DNA of 64,000 nt from Geodermatophilus ruber. Its GTDB lineage: Bacteria; Actinomycetota; Actinomycetes; Mycobacteriales; Geodermatophilaceae. This document shows positions 32,843 to 41,366 of this stretch, in pieces. Under the pieces are notes generated by a model, which was not told where the DNA came from, searched no databases, and was given only the letters and a program-made list of their open reading frames with translations. The stretch is taken from assembly GCF_900114385.1 (NCBI RefSeq), contig NZ_FOSW01000002.1, positions 248,001-312,000 of the forward strand, written 5' to 3'. Made by a program: the position numbers and the translations under genes. How positions within the stretch are numbered: the stretch's first letter is position 1; each line of letters opens with the position of its first letter.

Positions 32843-34459
32843 TCACGCCTCGACCCACCCCGAGCGGGAGGTCGGCGTCAGGGCGGCGAAGCTCGGCCAC
32901 CGCAGATCCACGCCGCGCGCGGTCAGGGCTCCCTGCAGCACGAGCAGTTCGCTGGGGCGGTTTCGGATCGCCCGCGGCGTCGTGCGTCGCTGCACTGCCT
33001 GGGCTGCGGTCACGCCGGCGGCCTCGCCGATGCTCCATTCGACGGGGTGGACGCGGTAGGCCCCGTTGGTGATCCGGGTGGTGCCGATGTTCTTGCCGGC
33101 GGCCAGGAGATTCTCGACGCGTGCCGGGATCAGGGCGCCCAGCGGGATCTGGAAGGGGTAGGAATCGATGTCGACGGTGTTGCGGCCGGTGCTGGTCGGG
33201 TGGATGTCGATGCGGTACGCGCCGATGCCGACACTGTCGGCGAAGGTCTCGGCCGCTCCGGCGCTGCCGCGTGCCTCGACCCCGATATGCTGCTCGAGCA
33301 CGCGGAACTCCGGCACGATCCGGCGGCTCTCACGGAAGTACGGCTGCATGGCGAAACCGTCGTGTGTGCCCGTCACGTTGGGGCGCAGCCTCAGCCCCGG
33401 GTAACCCTGGCCGCCGTCGGGGCGGGGAGCCTCGGTCTGCATCCAGTAGAGGAAGGCGAGACTGACCTCCTTGGCCTCGGCCATCGCAGCCTGCGCAGAC
33501 TCGTCGTCCACACCGAGGACGGGCTTGGCCCAGTAGTCCATCTGCGGCCAGTTGGCCAGGGTGATGTCACTGGTGAAAAATCCGTCCGCGTGCTGGCGGC
33601 GAGCCGCGATGCGCCGGGCATGCCACAGGTCCCAGGCCCACACCTGGTCGGGCTCCCCGTCGAAGAGCTGACGGACGCGGGGGCGGTGCGTGACGTGGTC
33701 ACTGACCGTCCAGCTGAACTGGGGGCCGGGCCAGGACGGGATCTGGATCCGGCGCCAGTGGTCGTAGCCGGCGGGCCGGGCCACGACATGGTCCTCACCT
33801 GGCAGGTGATCGACGGCGAAGCACCAGGTGATTGCCTGCTGGTCGAGGGGATCGGCGACCTCCAGGGCGTGCAGTTCCCCGGTGTCGGCCTGCGACTCGG
33901 CGCCGGTGACGTGCTCCACCTTGGCCAGCGCCAGCAGGTCACCCAGCTCGGTGGCGTCGATCACCAGGTCGAAGGTGACCACGATGTCATGCCCCACCTG
34001 CCGATTCCTCAGGGTGACGGAATCGATCCTGTCGCCGGTGCACTCGGCGGCCACCGGTTCGTAGCCGCGCAGGAGCCAGATGCGACCCGCGCTGACGTAG
34101 GCGGCCAGCTGCTGCTCGATCACGGCCGCGGCCACATGGGGCTCGTGGCAGAGCGTGTTGACATTGCCGGCGCCCGGGTTGAGCCGGGTGTCGGCGCGCG
34201 CGGCCGGGGTGAGGGGATAGTGCTCCCGGTAGTGCTGGCGGATCTTCTCCCGGAACTGGCTGTAGCTGCGTGAGCCCAGCTGGTACTCCACCCATGGGTG
34301 CTCGTCCGGCGGCACGGCCTGCGCGGTCAGCTGACCGCCCAGCCAGGGAAGCGCCTCACTGAGCACGACCCGCCGTCCCGCCGCCGCTACCGCGAGGGCG
34401 GCGGCGACACCACTCAGACCACCACCGACGATGAGGATCTCGGTCGCCATCTCGTTCAC
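32843..34459 (-). CDS. FAD-dependent oxidoreductase 2 (FAD_oxidored family)
   Basis: A 538-residue flavoprotein with EILIVGGGLSGVAAALAVAA at the N-terminus, WLGGQLTAQ (a Cys-free version of the family loop) and the C-terminal LLAAGKNIGTTRITNGAYRV FAD-closing motif. It is longer than oxidoreductase 1, with an inserted middle domain rich in Trp and His (DHWRRIQIPSWPGPQFSW). GTG 34459 is favoured because AGGAGAG lies 8 nt upstream. An ATG at 34477 would overlap the tctA stop (ATGA) and an ATG at 34450 is also possible. It sits directly behind the tct transporter, so it likely acts on the imported acid. Confidence 0.85.
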   Translation of the reverse strand: MNEMATEILIVGGGLSGVAAALAVAAAGRRVVLSEALPWLGGQLTAQAVPPDEHPWVEYQLGSRSYSQFREKIRQHYREHYPLTPAARADTRLNPGAGNVNTLCHEPHVAAAVIEQQLAAYVSAGRIWLLRGYEPVAAECTGDRIDSVTLRNRQVGHDIVVTFDLVIDATELGDLLALAKVEHVTGAESQADTGELHALEVADPLDQQAITWCFAVDHLPGEDHVVARPAGYDHWRRIQIPSWPGPQFSWTVSDHVTHRPRVRQLFDGEPDQVWAWDLWHARRIAARRQHADGFFTSDITLANWPQMDYWAKPVLGVDDESAQAAMAEAKEVSLAFLYWMQTEAPRPDGGQGYPGLRLRPNVTGTHDGFAMQPYFRESRRIVPEFRVLEQHIGVEARGSAGAAETFADSVGIGAYRIDIHPTSTGRNTVDIDSYPFQIPLGALIPARVENLLAAGKNIGTTRITNGAYRVHPVEWSIGEAAGVTAAQAVQRRTTPRAIRNRPSELLVLQGALTARGVDLRWPSFAALTPTSRSGWVEA

Positions 34460-34473
34460 GCCGTGCGCTCTCC

Positions 34474-36093
34474 TCATCGTTGCGCCCCCGGCTCGCAGGG
34501 CGCTTCGGCCACCTGACCGGCGGTCACGGGGGCGCCGGTGACCGGATGGGCCTGCTCCCCGTTCGGCAGTTGGGCCTCGGCGGCGTCGTGCTCGCCGGTC
34601 GGCGGCGATGCGTGGCGCCGCCGCCGGACTGCCTGCACGGCGGCCATGAGGACCAGGGACACCAGCACCGCCAGGAGAACCGCAGAGGCCGGCCGGGTGA
34701 CGAAGATGTCCAGGTCGCCGTTGGCCAGCAGCAGGCTCTGGCGCATGGACCGCTCGACGATGACGCCCAGCACGAACGCCAGGACCAGCGGCCCGGGTTC
34801 GAACCCGGCCTTGCGCATCAGGTAGCCGACGGCGCCGAAGGCCAGCACGACCCACATGTCGAAGATGTCGTTGTTGATCGTGAAGACGCCGATCAGCGTG
34901 ACGATCGCGGCGATGGGCCCGAGCACGGCGAACGGAATGCGCAGGATCTTGATGAAGACCCCGATCAGCGGGATGTTCAGCACCAGGAGCAGCAGGTTCC
35001 CGATGAACATCGAGGCGATGACGCCCCAGAACACAGCGGGGTGCTGGTCGACCAGTTGGGGTCCGGGCGTGATGCCCTGGATGAGCAGCGCGCCGAACAT
35101 CAGCGCGAGAACCCCGTTGGCCGGCAATCCGAGTGTCAGCAGGGGAACGAAGGCCGCCTGGGCGCCGGCGTTGTTCGCGGTTTCCGGTCCGGCCACGCCC
35201 TCGATGGCGCCGCGGCCGAAGTTGGCCCGGTTCTTGGAGAACCGCTTCTCGATGGCGTAGGAGGCCAGTGGCGGCACCATGCCGCCCCCGCCGGGGAGCA
35301 CGCCGAGCCCGAAGCCGAGGACGCTGCCGCGCCCGATCGCACCGCGTGATTGCTTAAACTCCGCCTTGCTGGGCAGGGCGCGCCCGATCTTCTTCGCGAT
35401 GACGAGACCGCCCTGGCGCTGCTCCAGGCTGTAGAGGACCTCCCCCACGCCGAACAGGCCCATGGCGATCGCGGCGAAATCCAGGCCGCCCAGCAGGTTG
35501 ATGCTGTCGAAGGCGAACCGGGAGGTGCCCTCGATGGGGTCCTGGCCGACGGTGGCCAGCAGCAGGCCCAGCGCCGCGGCGCCGAAGGACTTGGCGAAGG
35601 ACCTAGTCCCCAGGTAGGCGGCCAGGACCAGGCCGAGCATGGCAATGAAGGTGAACTCCGGCGGGCCCAGTCTCAGGGCCAGACCGGCCAGCGGAGGCGC
35701 GAGCAGGATCAGCCCGACGGTGGCGACCACGCCACCGATCGCCGATCCGATCGCGGCGATGCCCAGTGCCGCGCCCGCCCGCCCCTGGCGGGCCATCTGG
35801 TGACCGTCGATGACGGTCACCACGGAGCTGGCTTCTCCCGGGAGCTGCAGCAGGACGGAGGTGATAGTGCCCCCGTACATAGACCCGTAGTAGATGCCGG
35901 CGAGCATGATGACGGCGGTGGCCGGCTCCAGGCCGAACGTCAGGGGCAGCAGCAGCGCGATCGTCGCGGTCGGGCCGAGGCCCGGCAGGACGCCGATGAC
36001 CATCCCGATGAGCACACCGACGAAGACGAACAGCAGATTGGTCGGTTGAAAGGCAACCGCCAGTCCCTGACCAAGTCCTTCGAGAATGTCCAC
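34474..36093 (-). CDS. tctA: Tripartite tricarboxylate transporter, large membrane subunit TctA
   Basis: A 539-residue TctA-type permease with about 12 TM helices. Family landmarks are GVLPGLGPTATIALLLPLTF (about residues 34-53), GIYYGSMYGGTITSVLLQLP and, later, GVLPGGGGMVPPLASYAIEK. Works with TctB and the periplasmic TctC as a secondary, ion-driven importer of di/tricarboxylates or aromatic acids. The C-terminal 50 residues are a charged tail (HDAAEAQLPNGEQ) not typical of the family. Gene order tctC-tctB-tctA on the minus strand is conventional. The following flavoprotein gene begins within or just after the stop. Confidence 0.93.
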   Translation of the reverse strand: MDILEGLGQGLAVAFQPTNLLFVFVGVLIGMVIGVLPGLGPTATIALLLPLTFGLEPATAVIMLAGIYYGSMYGGTITSVLLQLPGEASSVVTVIDGHQMARQGRAGAALGIAAIGSAIGGVVATVGLILLAPPLAGLALRLGPPEFTFIAMLGLVLAAYLGTRSFAKSFGAAALGLLLATVGQDPIEGTSRFAFDSINLLGGLDFAAIAMGLFGVGEVLYSLEQRQGGLVIAKKIGRALPSKAEFKQSRGAIGRGSVLGFGLGVLPGGGGMVPPLASYAIEKRFSKNRANFGRGAIEGVAGPETANNAGAQAAFVPLLTLGLPANGVLALMFGALLIQGITPGPQLVDQHPAVFWGVIASMFIGNLLLLVLNIPLIGVFIKILRIPFAVLGPIAAIVTLIGVFTINNDIFDMWVVLAFGAVGYLMRKAGFEPGPLVLAFVLGVIVERSMRQSLLLANGDLDIFVTRPASAVLLAVLVSLVLMAAVQAVRRRRHASPPTGEHDAAEAQLPNGEQAHPVTGAPVTAGQVAEAPCEPGAQR

Positions 36094-36170
36094 GCTAGTT
36101 CTTCCAGTTGCCAGTAGCGGGGGGAACGACGTCGCGGCGCAGGAGCCGGCCCGTGGTGATCACGCGAGGC

Positions 36171-36659
36171 TCAGCCACCGACGCCGAAGAAGACGCCGAA
36201 GAGCAGGTGGAGACCGCCTGCGGTTCCCACCGCGGTGAGCAGCGAGAACACCAGCCCACGACCGGCGAGGAACCGCAACCACAGCGCCAGGACCACCAGG
36301 GCCGGGATGAAGATCCCGGTGTAGGTGAACAGCGTGATGAACAGCGCCAGCAGGGACAGGGCGCCGCCGACTCGCACAGCGTCGGTGCGGTGGACCGCCT
36401 CGGTGTCGGGCTGGGGCCCCATCACCAGAGCGGAGACGATGATCAGCGTCGAAGCGACGGCCGGCCACATCCCGGCGCCGGGCACCGAGGTGGTGCCCAC
36501 CCCCAGGTGGATGGCTCCGATGAGGCCGACGACGCCGATGGCACCCAGCGTCGTCGGCCCGATCCAGAGTCGGACCACTGCCCGCCACCCGTTTTCGGCC
36601 GGGGAAGGGCGCTCCTCGGTCGTCTCGGAGACCCCGGTCGCAGCCGCGGCCGCGGTCAT
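36171..36659 (-). CDS. tctB: Tripartite tricarboxylate transporter, small membrane subunit TctB
   Basis: A 162-residue protein with four hydrophobic helices, the size and layout of TctB. The second helix region VGTTSVPGAGMWPAVASTLI is the most family-like part (P-G-x-x-W-P near the end of the loop). The ATG overlaps the tctC stop by four bases, so it is translationally coupled. A 77-bp gap precedes tctA. Weak sequence conservation is normal for TctB; assignment rests on size, topology and position. Confidence 0.88.
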   Translation of the reverse strand: MTAAAAATGVSETTEERPSPAENGWRAVVRLWIGPTTLGAIGVVGLIGAIHLGVGTTSVPGAGMWPAVASTLIIVSALVMGPQPDTEAVHRTDAVRVGGALSLLALFITLFTYTGIFIPALVVLALWLRFLAGRGLVFSLLTAVGTAGGLHLLFGVFFGVGG

Positions 36660-37627
36660 CCCTGGGCCTCGACCACGGCGGCGTACTGCTCTGCGGCCTC
36701 ATCGATGACGGCCTGGGCATCCGCACCGGTGATCGGGGGGTTGAGCGCGAAGTTCTCGCCGATCAGTTGGGCGACGTCCTGCTGCGTGGCGCAGGCGGTG
36801 ACCCGCTCATCGATGGCACTGAGCACCTCGGCCGGCACGCCGGCCGGAGCCGCCAGCAGGCCGTAGTTGGACGAGACCGCGGTCTCATACCCCAGGCTCG
36901 CCAGGGTGGGCACACCCGGCAGGAAGTCCACCGGCTCGGTGGCACCGGTCGCCAGCGCCCGGAACTGCCCGCTCTCAAGCTGCTCCAGCGTGCTCCCCGA
37001 GACCTCGATCAGAACGGCGTCCGCGTTCCCACCCAGCGCGGCGGTGACCGCGGGCGCGGTGCCGTCGAAGGGAACCGGCGTGACCCCGGTCTCCTCGGCC
37101 AGCTGGCTGGCCACCAGGTGGTAGACGCCCAGCGCCCCGGTCGTCGCGATGGTGACCCCGCCGGCGTCCGCGGCGGCGAAGAACTCCTCGGCCGTCTGGT
37201 ACGGCGAGTCCTGGCGGACCAGGAGACCCGAGGGCGCCTCGGTCAGGATGGCCACCGGCTCGAAGTCCTCGGCGCTGTAGGTGGCGGCGTCGTTGACCAG
37301 CGGCGTCAGGGCCACGCCGCTGGAGGAGACGTAGGCCAGGGTGTGGCCGTCCGGGGAGGACGACATCAGGTCGTTGACCCCGATGGTGCCGCCGCCCCCC
37401 TCCCGGTTCTCGACGATCCACTCACCGGAATCGTTGTTCAGGCAGTCCGCGAGGATGCGCGCGTTGGCATCCAGGGAGCCGCCGGGCGCGAACGGGACGA
37501 TGATCTTGACCGTCTTCGATGGGAAGTCCTCTTCGGCGGCGTCGTTCCCGCTGGTGGGGGCGCTGCAGGCCGTGGCCAGGACGAGCATGGTGCCCGCGAG
37601 GGCGACAGTGTGCCGAGTGATGCGCAT
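36656..37627 (-). CDS. tctC: Tripartite tricarboxylate transporter, solute-binding lipoprotein TctC
   Basis: A 323-residue TctC/Bug-family binding protein. The signal peptide ends in lipobox LATAC (Cys21). Mature-protein landmarks are KTVKIIVPFAPGGSLDANAR, VENREGGGGTIGVN and FLPGVPTLASLGYE, all at positions usual for the Bug fold. It captures a carboxylate outside the membrane for TctAB. It is the first gene of the island operon; the 345-bp region upstream separates it from the iclR-type regulator. Bug proteins bind many aromatic and hydroaromatic acids, so citrate should not be assumed. Confidence 0.92.
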   Translation of the reverse strand: MRITRHTVALAGTMLVLATACSAPTSGNDAAEEDFPSKTVKIIVPFAPGGSLDANARILADCLNNDSGEWIVENREGGGGTIGVNDLMSSSPDGHTLAYVSSSGVALTPLVNDAATYSAEDFEPVAILTEAPSGLLVRQDSPYQTAEEFFAAADAGGVTIATTGALGVYHLVASQLAEETGVTPVPFDGTAPAVTAALGGNADAVLIEVSGSTLEQLESGQFRALATGATEPVDFLPGVPTLASLGYETAVSSNYGLLAAPAGVPAEVLSAIDERVTACATQQDVAQLIGENFALNPPITGADAQAVIDEAAEQYAAVVEAQG

Positions 37628-37972
37628 GAAGGTGTCCTTCCGTGTTCAGGGAGATGGGTGGCGGAGCTGAGGAGGGCTGCAGACGCTGAGCTGGGCGGAC
37701 CCGCCGTGGATCGGCGAGCGCGTGACCGCTCGGAGGCGAGCAGCACGAGGTACCCGCTCCCAGCTGGGGACAGCCGGGAGGCGGGGAAAGCGCAGGGGGG
37801 CGGGCCGGTTCGGTGACCGGTCGGGGTGGCGCTACAGCCGGGACGGGCCTGGCCGGATGGGACGGGACGCATGCTCGGCGTCAAGGGGCGGAAGGAGCCG
37901 GGCAGGGCGGGTCATCGTTGACCTTTGTCTCGTGTGGATCTCTGTCGAACCGGCGGGGGATGCCGGCCCGAT
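37628..37972 (-). promoter_or_regulatory. Upstream region of the tct-quiC operon
   Basis: 345 bp between the IclR gene and tctC, both transcribed leftward. It must hold the operon promoter and probably the IclR operator. I could not identify a clear palindromic IclR box by eye, and no gene is supportable in it. Confidence 0.4.
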
Positions 37973-38791
37973 TCAGGCCGTATGGGCGAGCGGGCAACCC
38001 AGCTGCTGGGAGACCGCCGCTGCCGCGGCGACGACCGCGCGGCTGAGCCGCGGAAGCGCGTCTTCGGGTACCCGGTAGGTGGGCGCCGAGATGGCCAGTG
38101 CGGCCACCGTCTGACGACGGTGGTCCAGAACCGGTGCCGCGACGGAGCTGTACTCGGGATGCGCCTCGCCGAAGTTGGTCGCCAGTCCCGACGCGCGCAC
38201 CTCCCCCAGCTCCGCGAGCAGGTCGGGGAGGCTGACATGGCTGCGGTTCGTGCTCGCGACCAAGGGCTCCTGCAGCCGGAGCCGCAGCTCTTCAGGGCTG
38301 AGCGCCGCCAGCAGGACCTTGCCCATGGCGGTCGTGTGCGCGGGGCGGAGATCACCGACCCGGGTCGTTACCCGAACCGAGACGGGGGGCTGCGTGACCG
38401 CGAGGTACACGACGCCATGGGGCGTGAGCTGGCCGAGGAAGGCAGCCTCTCCGACCTGGTCGGTCACTTCCTGCATCGCGGCCCGCGCCAGTCGGATGAC
38501 ATCCACGCGCTCCAGCGCCACTGACCCGAGCTGAGCCAGCCGCAGGCTCAGGGAGTACCGCTGAGTTTCGGGGTCCTGCTCGACCAAGCCGACGGAGGTC
38601 AGCTGAACCAGCAGGCGCCGCACGGTGCTCGCCGGAAGGCCCGTCCTCCTGGCGACTTCGCCCAGGCCGAGCTCCGGCTGCTCCACCGTGAAGGCGAAGA
38701 GCACCGCTGATGCCCGCTCGATCACGGCGGAGGCGCCGTTCCGCTCGGTTCCCCCGTTCCGCTCAGTGGAGGGAGTTTCACTCAATGGCAT
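37973..38791 (-). CDS. IclR-family transcriptional regulator
   Basis: A 272-residue regulator. An N-terminal winged helix (ELGLGEVARRTGLPASTVRR then LLVQLTSVGLVEQD) precedes the IclR effector domain (RPAHTTAMGKVLLAAL near the ligand pocket, then SGLATNFGEAHPEYSSVAAPV). IclR proteins typically control aromatic or acetate catabolism and bind small carboxylates. It lies upstream of, and in line with, the tct-flavoprotein-quiC operon, which it presumably controls. Start ATG 38791 lacks a strong ribosome-binding site; a GTG at 38836 would add 15 residues. A GGGTGACCC palindrome sits just upstream of the start. Confidence 0.9.
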   Translation of the reverse strand: MPLSETPSTERNGGTERNGASAVIERASAVLFAFTVEQPELGLGEVARRTGLPASTVRRLLVQLTSVGLVEQDPETQRYSLSLRLAQLGSVALERVDVIRLARAAMQEVTDQVGEAAFLGQLTPHGVVYLAVTQPPVSVRVTTRVGDLRPAHTTAMGKVLLAALSPEELRLRLQEPLVASTNRSHVSLPDLLAELGEVRASGLATNFGEAHPEYSSVAAPVLDHRRQTVAALAISAPTYRVPEDALPRLSRAVVAAAAAVSQQLGCPLAHTA

Positions 38792-39280
38792 GTGCGTAGG
38801 GTGACCCACGATGCCCTGTGAGTCAAGACACGACACAGCGAACCCGTATGAGCCCTGCTCGAGGGGTCAGGCGCCGCCCGGACTGCCTGCGATCGAAGCC
38901 GTGTGGCTCGGGCGGTCGGCTTGCACCTGGCCCGGTCGCCCCGCCCCGTTATGAGGTCTTGACGCTCCCAAATGCAGTCCTCGACGCACATGTTCAGCGA
39001 TCGGTAGACCAAGACGGCGAGGGTCTCTGTGACTCCAGAATCCGGGCTGGTGTCAAATTGGGGAAGCGTTGAGGAAGGGTGGATCCGGATCCCTCAGTCC
39101 TGATTCACAGGGCTCGCAGTAGGAGTTTGGTCGGTCTCGTTGTGCCTCGCCGAGGGGCGTGGGGCGCGACCGACTTGCGACCAATAAGCCACCGTCAGAC
39201 GCAGGTGGCGACCAATCATGGTCAACGTCCGACACCGCCCTAGATCTGCGCGTTCAACATCCGCTAACTGTCGCGACAGC
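38792..39280. other. Intergenic DNA at right border of island
   Basis: 489 bp with the iclR promoter at its left end (GGGTGACCC palindrome near 38799) and no supportable gene. It is less GC-rich than core regions, with words such as GGTGTCAAATTGGGG near 39050 and GGATCCGGATCC near 39082. I see no integration-host or recombinase sites by eye. Confidence 0.35.
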
Positions 39281-39329
39281 GTCAAGATCAAACCGCACGG
39301 ATATTGGTTCGAGTCCAATCGGGGGAGCA
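39281..39329 (+). repeat. Right copy of 49-bp tRNA-3'-end-like direct repeat
   Basis: Contains an intact tRNA T arm (5-bp stem ATTGG/CCAAT, 7-nt loop TTCGAGT) followed by the seven-base acceptor strand CGGGGGA and GCA. The 3' ends of actinobacterial tRNA-Asn genes look like this. Bases upstream (TCAAGATCAAACCGCAC) cannot form the rest of a tRNA. It matches the left copy at 28211 at 44 of 49 bases. Interpreted as an attachment-site remnant. Confidence 0.65.
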
Positions 39330-39449
39330 AAGCTCCAAGCCGGCCGCTTGCTCGCATTCGGGATGGGCCGCGGCGCCCCACTAGACCCCCGGAGCACGGC
39401 ACAACTCACTCCATAGCGTCGCGGCATCTGCTAGCAGCCGCCCAGCGCG

Positions 39450-39953
39450 GTGACTCGCGATAGCTCGCCCACCAGCACCTTCTTCGCCGGCAAGCTCACC
39501 GAGCTGCTCGGCAAGCCGGCCCCCACTCGGGGCGTGCGGACGGTGGTTGCCGGAGGCGAGCCCGGTATGGGACAAACCGGAGATCCGGGCCGCGGTCATG
39601 GAGAGCTGGGGCGCCACCCGGGTCAGCGGGGTCATGGGCCTGGGGGAAGTGATCTCCGGTGCCTGGGGGAGTGCGAGGCCGGCGCCGGCATGCACTTCAC
39701 CGCGGGCCGGGACGTCCTCGTCGAACTCATCGACCCGAACACCGGAGCACAGGTCGACTGGGTCGAGGGCGCAGAGGGCGAACTGCTTTACACCACGTTC
39801 AGCCGCGAGGCGACACCCGTCCTCCGCGAGCGCTTGAGGGTGCGCGTCGTCGTCGAGGTGCATCCTGCCGGGATCATTCCGATAGGGGTGTACAAGAACG
39901 CCCTCATGTCCGTGCCGGAGCAGTCGAAAGAAGCGTGGTCCAGCCGGAACTGA
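39450..39953 (+). pseudogene. Phenylacetate-CoA-ligase-like (AMP-forming) gene remnant
   Basis: Three reading-frame segments join into one family-like protein. Frame 1 gives GVRTVVAGGEPG. From about 39565 in the next frame come VWDKPEIRAAVMESWGATRV and SGVMGLGEVISGAW. From 39669 back in frame 1 come ECEAGAGMHFTAGRDVLVEL, IDPNTGAQVDWVEGAEGELL and TFSREATPVL. GGEPG, the E-CEAG-GMHF block and the GEL-Y-T...REATP block are landmarks of PaaK-type ligases. After this the sequence jumps to a C-terminal-like piece (LRVRVVVEVHPAGIIP), so an internal deletion is likely. Two compensating frameshifts and the missing N-terminus make it non-functional. Confidence 0.65.
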
Positions 39954-40079
39954 CGTCAAGAACGTCCGTGGGCACTACACCTAGCCCGCCCGGTATCCCG
40001 GAGAGCACCCATGTGCCCGACGCGTTCGTATCCCCATGCGGCCTTGACCCAGGGACATTAGCGTGGGCATCGTCCGCGC

Positions 40080-41231
40080 ATGGCCGGGACGATCTCCGTC
40101 ATCGTCATCAGTGACGGCACCAGGCGCTACCGAGCTCGATACCGCGATGCCGGCGGTCGGCAACACGAGAAGCGCTACAAGCGCAAGGTCGACGCCCAGC
40201 ACTGGCTCGACGAACAGACGTCCGCTCTCGTCACCCAGACCTGGACCGCGCCGGAGCGGGGCCGGGTCACCGTGGAGGCGTGGGCGGAGCAGTGGCTCGC
40301 CGCCCAGACCGGCCTCAAGCCGAGCACCGCGTACCGCTATCGGTCGCTGTTGCGCTCGCAGATCCTGCCGCGCTGGGGGCGGCATCGGCTGGCGGACGTC
40401 AGCCACGCCGACGTCGCCGCCTGGGTGGCCGACATGAGCGCTCGAGGTCTGGCGCCGGCCACCGCCAGGCAGGCCCACCGCGTGCTCGCGCTCGTCCTGA
40501 CGCTGGCCGTCCGTGACGGCCGGATCCCGCGTAACCCGGCCACGGGCGTCCCACTGCCGAGGGCGCTGCGGGCCGAGCCACGGTTCCTCACCCGCGACCA
40601 GATCGAGCAGCTCGCGGACGCGGCCGGGGAGTACGGCGACGTCGTCCGTCTGCTGGCCTACACCGGGCTGCGCTTCGGCGAGCTGGCTGCCCTGCGGGTC
40701 CGCCGGATCGACTTCCTCCGCAAGCGGCTGACCGTCGCCGAAAGCGCCACGGAGGTTGGGGGAGTGGTGCAGTTCGGGAGCCCGAAGACGCACCAGCAGC
40801 GGACCGTCCCCATTCCTGCAGTGCTCCTCGAGCCGCTGTCGCGGCGGTGCGCCGGCAAGCGCGCCGACGACCTCGTGCTGACCTCACCCGAGGGCGGCGT
40901 CCTCAGGTCCGGCAACTTCCGGCGCCGGGTCTTCGACCCGGCCGCTACTGCAGCGGGACTGGAGGATCTCAGTCCCCACGACCTCCGGCACACCGCCGCG
41001 AGCCTCCTCGTGGCGAGCGGCGCGAACGTCAAAGCAGTGCAGCGGATGCTCGGGCACGCCTCCGCGGCGATGACCCTGGACGTCTACTCCGGCCTCTTCG
41101 ACGACGACCTCGGCGCCCTCGCCGAACGCATGGACGCCGCCCACGACGCCCACACCGCGGCGCATCCTGTGGGCGTCTTGTGGGCGCGGGACAAGATCAC
41201 CGATCTTGACCCGGTGCCAACAGGCCGCTGA
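40080..41231 (+). CDS. Site-specific integrase, tyrosine recombinase family
   Basis: A 383-residue phage/ICE-type tyrosine recombinase with an AP2-like N-terminus (SDGTRRYRARYRDAGGRQHE), a core-binding domain (about 60-150) and a catalytic domain holding Arg198, Lys236, His300, Arg303, His326 and Tyr336. All six are present, so it may be active. It ends 17 bp from the 3' end of a tRNA(CAT) gene on the opposite strand, the classical place for an integrase at its attachment site. The matching end of that element is not visible in this window. It lies about 750 bp outside the right tRNA-like repeat, so it may or may not be the enzyme that made the 28-39 kb island. Confidence 0.93.
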   Translation: MAGTISVIVISDGTRRYRARYRDAGGRQHEKRYKRKVDAQHWLDEQTSALVTQTWTAPERGRVTVEAWAEQWLAAQTGLKPSTAYRYRSLLRSQILPRWGRHRLADVSHADVAAWVADMSARGLAPATARQAHRVLALVLTLAVRDGRIPRNPATGVPLPRALRAEPRFLTRDQIEQLADAAGEYGDVVRLLAYTGLRFGELAALRVRRIDFLRKRLTVAESATEVGGVVQFGSPKTHQQRTVPIPAVLLEPLSRRCAGKRADDLVLTSPEGGVLRSGNFRRRVFDPAATAAGLEDLSPHDLRHTAASLLVASGANVKAVQRMLGHASAAMTLDVYSGLFDDDLGALAERMDAAHDAHTAAHPVGVLWARDKITDLDPVPTGR

Positions 41232-41247
41232 CCAGCGGGAACACCGG

Positions 41248-41321
41248 TGGGGCGGGTGGGGCTCGAACCCACGACCCAGGGATTATGAGTCCCATGCTCT
41301 GACCGGCTGAGCTACCGCCCC
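41248..41321 (-). tRNA. tRNA with CAT anticodon (Met elongator or Ile2)
   Basis: A complete 74-nt cloverleaf on the minus strand. The acceptor is GGGGCGG with CCGCCCC, the D arm GCTC...GAGC, the anticodon stem GGGA/TCCC around CTCATAA, and the T arm GTGGG-TTCGAGC-CCCAC, with discriminator A. CCA is not encoded. A CAT anticodon can be elongator tRNA-Met or, if the C is lysidine-modified, tRNA-Ile. The sequence alone does not decide, although the ACTCATAAT loop context favours Met. Confidence 0.92.
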
Positions 41322-41366
41322 GCGCCGTCCAGCCTGCCAGACGGCCTACCCCGGCAGCAGGGGGCG

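Noticed and set aside
39240-39329. A complete tRNA gene around the right repeat
   Set aside because: Only the T arm and acceptor 3' strand fold; no matching 5' acceptor, D arm or anticodon arm exists upstream.
41248-41321. The tRNA(CAT) as the attachment site of the 28-39 kb island
   Set aside because: The island repeats resemble a different tRNA 3' end (CGGGGGA acceptor strand, ATTGG T stem), not CCGCCCC/GTGGG.
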